DNA of 50,542 bases from CAZHUM01 sp046484045 (GTDB taxonomy: Archaea > Thermoplasmatota > Thermoplasmata > Halarchaeoplasmatales > Halarchaeoplasmataceae), in contig JAWOBZ010000014.1 in NCBI GenBank assembly GCA_046484045.1, forward strand, positions 1 to 50,542, given 5' to 3'. Below are positions 45,062 through 50,542 of this stretch, one piece after another. The number at the start of each line of letters is the position of its first letter. Within the stretch, counting starts at the first letter, position 1. Position numbers and translations under genes: made by a program. The notes under the pieces were generated by a model, which did no database searches, was not told where the DNA came from, and saw nothing but the letters and a program-made list of their open reading frames with translations.

Positions 45062-46807
45062 ATGAAAGATGATGAAAAGTCTTATTCAAAAAGGATTTTG
45101 GATTTTATTGAAAAAGATAGATTCAGCCTCACATCCGCTGTAGTCTACGTTTTTATAATAAGTGTTATAAGATCTTTTTTAGAAGCTTATATCAGTGGGT
45201 ATGGTGCCTACACACTGAACATCATTGCTCAACATGTCTTGATTTCTTACCCCGAGATATTGATGGGAGCTTTAGTGGTTTATGCAATTACAAAGATCCA
45301 TATAAGAAAGATATGGAATGTAATACTTCTTGGGTTCTGGATTTTGATTCTACCCCCTTTGATCGATCTTTTTATTTTTGGAAAATCCGGAACCGTCCTG
45401 ATAGATGAGTACAGTTATCAAAATGTAGAAAACATATTGGCGTTACTACTCAACCTGTGGAACCCGTTCTATCTATCTAAATACGGCAGTAACGGGCTGC
45501 TTATCATGTTTTACGGGATGATGATAGGTACCGCATCTTACGTAGCTTTGAGGTTGGACTTACCATCGAAAATCGTAGATTCGTTCAGTGACATAAGTAA
45601 CGTAAAAGGTCTGGTAAAAACTTTTGGAAAGGTCGTATTGTCTTTTTTCGGCATCGGGGTGGTTACTTGGTCGATAGGTTCATTCTCATTGATCTTAAGA
45701 ATTGGAAAAAAAGGTGTTATCCTTTTCAACAACTACACACTTCCATATTACACAAAATACTACAGATTTTTTGAATCGCATAACTACGATTACTATCAGA
45801 TCTACCCTCAACCCAATTCGGGTGTTATCGGCCTTATAGAAAGCCTAGCATTTCAACAGAGGAATCTGTTGATGAGTTCTTTCTTTATTATCCTGACGAT
45901 TATTTTTACATTTATTTCACTTTACACAAACTATAGAAAACATTTAAACATCATGTTGAAAAATATCAAAAAATTACGATATCTCTTATTCACAATATGT
46001 GGTTTCCTGGGTGTTGCATCTGTGCACCTAATCGATCCTGCCTATGTTAAAGGCCTATCTATTAATCCATTCTATATACTTCATTTCCCTTATGTTTTCT
46101 TTCTCGTCATCTCGATTATGCTTGTTGTAGCCTTCGACGACCTCATAGATCAGATCTTCGCTTTCAACAGAGATGAAGAAAGAGACAACCCGATTTCCGA
46201 TGGTATTGTTCCAAAATACCACTACAAACACTTAGCTCTAGCCTTTGCACTTACTGCAATATTCTTATCCTTTGTCCTCGGGTGGATAACATTCTTCATC
46301 TGCCTTTTTTGGATCCTTACCTCGGTTTTTTACCGGTGGCTTGTGGGTTCGAAAAAAGATGGTGTGTTCCTCGGATTATACGGTGTTTTGGCAATGGTGA
46401 TGGGGGTATATACACCCGGTGAGTGGAAAGCGCTTATCATGGAATACGAAGGGGGAGAATTCATCTACTCTTCGAAAGAGTATATTTCCCGTGTACCCTC
46501 CATCAATTTCGAGATGATATTGATAGCCATATGGATCTTTCTGGCACTGGCCATGTTCAATTACTTCAAAAAAGTTCTAGAAAACGAAGATATTGATGAC
46601 AGTATATACAAAAAGTCAATCATCTACATTGTAACCGTTTCACTCATTATGATGCCTGTATATCTCAGAACAGATATACTTTCTATTCTCCTGTTCAGCT
46701 GTGCAGCCATAGGCACGATAATCTGGTTCAAAATCATAAAGACTACAATTGTGTTGAAAATTGGTTTTATATTCACTGCTACAATTCTGTTTTCTCTGTT
46801 GATTTAG
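45062..46807 (+). CDS. Polytopic membrane protein with a UbiA-like acidic motif
   Basis: A 581-aa protein with about 13-15 predicted membrane helices. The N-terminal half (1-about 300) has no family that I recognise. The C-terminal half has AFDDLIDQ and then RDEERDNPISDGIVP (about 357-384), which resembles the UbiA prenyltransferase ND-x2-D-x3-D...P-x-RP-x-x-x-G loop, followed by helix pairs as in that superfamily. The second UbiA aspartate motif is not obvious. It may therefore be a diverged UbiA-fold enzyme fused to a membrane domain, or a transporter. The next plus-strand gene (50112) is a clear UbiA member. Confidence 0.6.
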   Translation: MKDDEKSYSKRILDFIEKDRFSLTSAVVYVFIISVIRSFLEAYISGYGAYTLNIIAQHVLISYPEILMGALVVYAITKIHIRKIWNVILLGFWILILPPLIDLFIFGKSGTVLIDEYSYQNVENILALLLNLWNPFYLSKYGSNGLLIMFYGMMIGTASYVALRLDLPSKIVDSFSDISNVKGLVKTFGKVVLSFFGIGVVTWSIGSFSLILRIGKKGVILFNNYTLPYYTKYYRFFESHNYDYYQIYPQPNSGVIGLIESLAFQQRNLLMSSFFIILTIIFTFISLYTNYRKHLNIMLKNIKKLRYLLFTICGFLGVASVHLIDPAYVKGLSINPFYILHFPYVFFLVISIMLVVAFDDLIDQIFAFNRDEERDNPISDGIVPKYHYKHLALAFALTAIFLSFVLGWITFFICLFWILTSVFYRWLVGSKKDGVFLGLYGVLAMVMGVYTPGEWKALIMEYEGGEFIYSSKEYISRVPSINFEMILIAIWIFLALAMFNYFKKVLENEDIDDSIYKKSIIYIVTVSLIMMPVYLRTDILSILLFSCAAIGTIIWFKIIKTTIVLKIGFIFTATILFSLLI

Positions 46808-46860
46808 ATTAAAAGTTATTGCGAAAAAATTAAAAAAAATAGAAAGGTGTTTAATGGTTT

Positions 46861-49800
46861 TTAATAGGTCACAGTCCATGTAACGCTTGTGTCCGCCCCG
46901 TTGTATACCCAATATCCTTCTCCTGGGTTGAATTGGAAACCCGACCCACCGTGTGGGTTGGTATCGTAGGCCATATTGTACTGAGCTGCTGAATCATAGT
47001 AACCGACCTTGGTAACTTCTATCGGCAGATTGTTGTATCCCGTTGAACCACTTGGATAGCTCACCAAGTTCCATCCTGGATACAGTGTAATATCGGTGGT
47101 AGCTTGCAGCGTTCCTTCGACTGTAAGCGAGTCGTCGGATGTCATATGGATCCATAATCCTCTAGTTCTATCCCATGTGGAGATTGAATTGTACTGTGAG
47201 GCTCTACCTGGAACGTGACTGTACCATCTTCCATTGTTTGCGTCATAATAAAACACTTTATCGTAATTGCCAGAAATACCGTACTCTCCGTCTTCTAGTA
47301 TCTCAACCAGATCGTTGGCTTGTGCATAGTTATCGCCGTTCGCCTCGAGGTTGAATGATATCAGATTCCAACCACCTCCTGTGGAAGAAGATAACGTTCC
47401 CAATGGGTGTGTGTTGTAATCGATTGTGAATGTTCCGTCGCTGGTATCGGAACCGCTAGAAGGCGTATCGTCGTAAACCGTTCCTCTAATCAGACATTGA
47501 TTACTAGGTTCGAATGGGACTAACCAATCATGACTACCGTCGTCGCTTGTGCCTGCCACGATCGTCGTCCAACTAGCACCGTTGTCAGTGCTGTATTCTA
47601 GGTCCACTCCCGTGATAGTTCCATCCCCTGATGTCGTAGTCCAAGTGATTGTCTGGGTAGTTCCCTGTTCCCACGATTCTCCACCGTTGGGTGAAGTGAT
47701 AGTTATACTGGGTGGTACAACTGATGAAACACCTAATCCTCCGGTTATCACTAGAGCGAAGGGTTGTGTTCCTTGAGATACCTGATTCGCCGTTACTGTT
47801 AGGTCATAAACACCTGTCTCTACACCGTTTTCGCTAGGGAGAAGTAAAACATTTTCCACCACGTTGAGACCGTCCCATTCACCTGTTCTTCCGCCGTTCC
47901 ATGGGTTGCTCGTTGGGTTATCTTGTGAAAAGCCGGGGTTGTACCCCATATATGCATTTCCGACGTATCTCGTACCGCTTGGTTTCCACACCTCCAAATC
48001 GAGATCATTTACCAATGCTGGACTTGCTCCATCGCCGCCGACATAATCAGTCCACACCAGTGTAACTTCCACCGGTATCGAGGCATCAACGACCTCAAAT
48101 GTATCTGAATAAGTATTACCCGTAGACAATTCGTTTCCCTCGTTCCATGAATCGTATATCTTTAAAACTCTAGCATCTCCGTTGAAGTAAAGAACATCTT
48201 CTAGTTTGCTTCTACCCCAACCCTGATCGCCGTTGGGATATCTGTTATCGTTGTCATAAGCACCAGTACCGGTTATCTCTACTGCACCGTTCACCAGAGT
48301 TGCTTTACACAGTGCTGCACTAGGATTGAATCCATCAACAGAGTTCTCTGTACCCGTTGGATACCATCCTTCGTTGTAATACTGCCTTATCTGCCCGACT
48401 TGCCCTGCGATTCCTGGTGTAGCCATGCTTGTGCCAGTAAGATCTGTATAAGCGGTATCTCCTGAATTACTCGAAGATGTTACACCCTCTGCAACTCCAA
48501 GAATTGTGGGTTTTATCCTACCGTCGGTGGCGTACCCTCTACTGCTGCTGGAATACATGGTATTGTGATCAGGATTATTTGTCACACCACCTACACTGAT
48601 GGCATTCTTCGCTTCGGGCTGTTGGGAAATGGTGTTAGCACCGTTCCCTGAATTTCCCATTGCGAACAAAACATTGTAATCCTTGTGATTCCACGTGAAT
48701 GTATCTATCTCCAAGGCAGCGTCAGTGTATCCGCTTCCGCCACCCCAACTGTTCGTCTGCATCCTACTGCCGGCATCATAAGAATCCTGCATGGGAGGTT
48801 TTAGATCGTCGGGAGGATAAACCCCTCCGTTATCGTTGCCATCATTATCTATATCCTGGAAGATTACTCTAGCACCAATCGAATGTCCGTCATAATTGTT
48901 GTAGGTCAGGTAGGTAGATGCGTCTCCCAATACGGTTCCTGTAACATGGGTTCCGTGGAAGTCCCCATCAGAAAGTCCATCAGTACAGTAAGCTACCATA
49001 TCTTGTATCTTTCTATGGTTATTACCTACTGGATCTCCTTCCGGATCCTCGAACATCTCATGAGTATCTCTCAATTCGCTGTCCATAACGGTCAGTAGTT
49101 CCCCATCTCCTACTATACCATGGTCAGTTACCGATCTATCGTTTGATACCGCAGTTTGAGTTATCCAAGTAGCATCCTCATTGTATATCCTATTTACAAC
49201 TCCGCCTTTATTTATGGTTTTCACATTGTGGAAATTCGCGATGGTTTTTATCGCTGCTCCGGATATCTGTGTGGAAACTAGATCCTCTCTTATCTCGGTG
49301 ATCTTTCCTCCGAGAGAAGATATCTTGCCTGCCACTATATTCGGGTCTGCAGAAGAGAAGATATACACGTTCAATGTCACATCTTCTTCACTATAATCCT
49401 CGATATTTATCTTATAAGCCGGTTGATAGATGCCCACCCAGTTGACGAAGTCCAGATCTTCCACGGTTCGCATCGTTCCTCTATCCATCTCGACGATGAA
49501 ATTGTACCTTTGGCGATATTCATGGAAAGAGGCACCCATCTTTTCCATTTCTGATTTCCACTGCGGTTTGATCGGGCCCACGAACTGCACGATATAATAT
49601 CCTCTGACTCCGTAGGGATACCCTCCTATATGCAGATCGGATGGTATATCTGGCACTCCATCCCGGGTGTTGAAAGAGTAGGAATTCAGATCTACATAAT
49701 CTCGATTGTCCATTCTTTCAATTATGAAACCCTGTGTTTCTAAAATCTTCACTCGCTCCGTGTTCGCTTTTATCAAGAAGAAACCACCGTAGTCCTCGGT

Positions 49801-49983
49801 TATATCGTAACCTTGAGAACTCAATACATCCTTTGAAATTCCACGATTCTTAACAAGGATGTATTCCGTATCCCCAGTATCACTGTTAGACACTACAAAT
49901 CCTATCGACAACGCCGATATCAGCATGAATACAGATATGAGTATCGTTACAAATATCGGCGAAGTCACTTTTATTTTTTCCAT
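46861..49983 (-). CDS. Secreted subtilisin-like (S8) serine protease with C-terminal surface module
   Basis: A 1040-aa exported protease. It has a signal peptide (about 1-32) and an N-terminal propeptide-like region (about 35-270). The S8 catalytic domain has Asp301 (TVMDSEL), His343 (DFHGTHVTGT), oxyanion Asn444 (AMGNSG) and Ser519 (TGTSMATPG). Then come a PPC/P-like beta domain (about 600-745, with VEVTLVWTDY), an Ig-like domain (about 755-855, starting ITITSPNGGESWEQG) and the C-terminal module (856-1040) shared with the deiminase at 9-12 kb. AGGAGG precedes the ATG. It degrades extracellular protein. Confidence 0.93.
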   Translation of the reverse strand: MEKIKVTSPIFVTILISVFMLISALSIGFVVSNSDTGDTEYILVKNRGISKDVLSSQGYDITEDYGGFFLIKANTERVKILETQGFIIERMDNRDYVDLNSYSFNTRDGVPDIPSDLHIGGYPYGVRGYYIVQFVGPIKPQWKSEMEKMGASFHEYRQRYNFIVEMDRGTMRTVEDLDFVNWVGIYQPAYKINIEDYSEEDVTLNVYIFSSADPNIVAGKISSLGGKITEIREDLVSTQISGAAIKTIANFHNVKTINKGGVVNRIYNEDATWITQTAVSNDRSVTDHGIVGDGELLTVMDSELRDTHEMFEDPEGDPVGNNHRKIQDMVAYCTDGLSDGDFHGTHVTGTVLGDASTYLTYNNYDGHSIGARVIFQDIDNDGNDNGGVYPPDDLKPPMQDSYDAGSRMQTNSWGGGSGYTDAALEIDTFTWNHKDYNVLFAMGNSGNGANTISQQPEAKNAISVGGVTNNPDHNTMYSSSSRGYATDGRIKPTILGVAEGVTSSSNSGDTAYTDLTGTSMATPGIAGQVGQIRQYYNEGWYPTGTENSVDGFNPSAALCKATLVNGAVEITGTGAYDNDNRYPNGDQGWGRSKLEDVLYFNGDARVLKIYDSWNEGNELSTGNTYSDTFEVVDASIPVEVTLVWTDYVGGDGASPALVNDLDLEVWKPSGTRYVGNAYMGYNPGFSQDNPTSNPWNGGRTGEWDGLNVVENVLLLPSENGVETGVYDLTVTANQVSQGTQPFALVITGGLGVSSVVPPSITITSPNGGESWEQGTTQTITWTTTSGDGTITGVDLEYSTDNGASWTTIVAGTSDDGSHDWLVPFEPSNQCLIRGTVYDDTPSSGSDTSDGTFTIDYNTHPLGTLSSSTGGGWNLISFNLEANGDNYAQANDLVEILEDGEYGISGNYDKVFYYDANNGRWYSHVPGRASQYNSISTWDRTRGLWIHMTSDDSLTVEGTLQATTDITLYPGWNLVSYPSGSTGYNNLPIEVTKVGYYDSAAQYNMAYDTNPHGGSGFQFNPGEGYWVYNGADTSVTWTVTY
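46864..47418 (-). other. C-terminal surface module, copy 2 (residues 856-1040 of the S8 protease)
   Basis: About 185 residues aligned end to end with the C-terminus of the deiminase. Both end in WTV(D/T)Y. Shared blocks include ANGDNYAQAN, EYGISGNYDK and FNPGEGYW. The main difference is a short indel after NYDK, where the deiminase copy has about 5 extra residues. Confidence 0.8.
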
Positions 49984-50024
49984 TTTTTTCCTCCTCGTAA
50001 GGAAAATATTAGTCGATTATCTTT

Positions 50025-50034
50025 AACATATGTT
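50025..50034. promoter_or_regulatory. Palindrome upstream of the S8 protease gene
   Basis: AACATATGTT is a perfect palindrome 42-51 nt before the ATG. It sits between A+T-rich TATA candidates and the AGGAGG ribosome site. It could be an operator or just part of an A+T-rich promoter. Confidence 0.25.
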
Positions 50035-50080
50035 TAATAGTATAAAATATTTATGTGTTATCAATATTTGCGCGAATAAC

Positions 50081-50089
50081 TTTATATAT
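50081..50089 (+). promoter_or_regulatory. TATA box of the UbiA-family gene
   Basis: TTTATATAT is centred about 27 nt before the ATG at 50112. No ribosome site intervenes, so the mRNA is probably leaderless. Confidence 0.5.
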
Positions 50090-50111
50090 GCAGACTTGAA
50101 ATCATATATCG

Positions 50112-50542
50112 ATGTCCACACTGAAAAATGTGAAGGCGTTTCTAACTATCAGTAGAGCTAAAATCCAGCTTGGAACCCCTCCCCATCCACTTCTAGGTTT
50201 GATCCTGGGTGCCTCTGCTTTCACAGACATGATCTCTACACCAGCTTTACTGTATCTTGCGTTGTATCTGTTGTTGATCACATTCGCGTGCAACATCAAC
50301 TGCCTTTACGATATAGACATCGATAAAAAGTACAAGAAATACATGAGTGATGCAGTTAACACACTCGGGAAAAAAACAGTTAAATCAATGATAACTATAG
50401 AAGCGGTTGCTATCATTATTATTACATCATATCTCTTCACTAATGGTTATATCATCACCTCCATTTTGGCTCTATCCGGCATGATCTTCGGATACATCTA
50501 CTCCGCCGAACCTATCCGGGTGAAGAAACGGGGATTCTTGAG
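50112..50542 (+). CDS. UbiA-family prenyltransferase (partial, cut by window edge)
   Basis: An open frame from the ATG at 50112 runs off the right edge; 143 residues are visible. It has the TISRAKIQLGTPPHPLLG N-terminal helix, the Mg/diphosphate motif NINCLYDIDIDKKYK (N-x5-D-x3-D pattern) at about 68-82 and a GYIYSAEPIRVKKRG loop. These place it in the UbiA superfamily, which transfers prenyl groups in quinone, heme or archaeal ether-lipid synthesis. In the usual members the acceptor-side motif follows the visible part, so the substrate cannot be chosen. Confidence 0.85.
   Translation, partial: MSTLKNVKAFLTISRAKIQLGTPPHPLLGLILGASAFTDMISTPALLYLALYLLLITFACNINCLYDIDIDKKYKKYMSDAVNTLGKKTVKSMITIEAVAIIIITSYLFTNGYIITSILALSGMIFGYIYSAEPIRVKKRGFL

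Overview
The window looks like a chromosome segment from a euryarchaeal-grade archaeon, most likely the Thermoplasmatota and perhaps a Marine Benthic Group D (Thermoprofundales)-like protein degrader. Archaeal markers are the split RNA polymerase rpoH-rpoB-rpoA1-rpoA2-rpl30e-nusA, the order ftsZ-secE-spt5-rpl11, GINS51, an RPA-like OB protein, the archaeosine radical SAM enzyme RaSEA, archaeal-type AlaRS, tRNA genes without encoded CCA, and TATA boxes about 26 nt before several starts that look leaderless. The lineage call is inference, based on large secreted peptidase-type enzymes combined with tetrahydrofolate C1 enzymes (fhs, folD, thyX).

Layout. 1-8.9 kb: sensor kinase, MscS-like channel, zinc-ribbon protein, fhs-thyX-orf169, and the cysE-cysK cysteine operon. 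9-14.8 kb: envelope genes, namely a giant secreted peptidylarginine/agmatine deiminase-type protein, a secreted Ig-like protein, a MATE exporter and a tiny membrane protein. 14.9-18.25 kb: an A+T-richer accessory stretch with a papain/C39-like peptidase overlapping an unknown gene, a membrane protein, and about 470 bp without genes, ending at the 3' end of tRNA-Cys. 18.4-22.4 kb: folD, two paralogous winged-helix regulators, trmO, small membrane proteins and sucC. 22.5-23.4 kb: tRNA-Ala embedded in an array of perfect or near-perfect hairpins, followed by a truncated sulfotransferase-like remnant. 23.4-30.8 kb: alaS; divergent ftsZ-secE-spt5-rpl11; gins51, a zinc ribbon and an RPA-like gene. 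30.9-35.7 kb: gdhA divergent from nfnAB, then RaSEA. 35.7-44.6 kb: the RNA polymerase operon. 44.7-50.5 kb: a tRNA-Lys with two introns outside the anticodon loop, a polytopic membrane protein, a secreted subtilisin-like protease, and a UbiA-family prenyltransferase cut by the right edge.

How the genes work together. Fhs and FolD make and interconvert C1-tetrahydrofolates, and ThyX uses methylene-THF. The secreted S8 protease and the deiminase-type enzyme would act on external protein or peptide substrates. GDH with Nfn could couple amino-acid nitrogen metabolism to the NADPH and ferredoxin pools, and SucC would give substrate-level phosphorylation. The two secreted enzymes share a near-identical C-terminal module of about 185-190 residues.

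Most unusual observations: (1) a 57-63 bp tandem array of paired hairpins with compensatory stem changes, starting from duplicated tRNA-Ala fragments; (2) pre-tRNA-Lys(UUU) with separate D-loop and T-loop introns; (3) the shared C-terminal surface module; (4) a peptidase gene whose catalytic Cys lies upstream of its first ATG; (5) an Ig-like domain fused to Spt5 and an HhH/Lys-rich extension on RpoA''.
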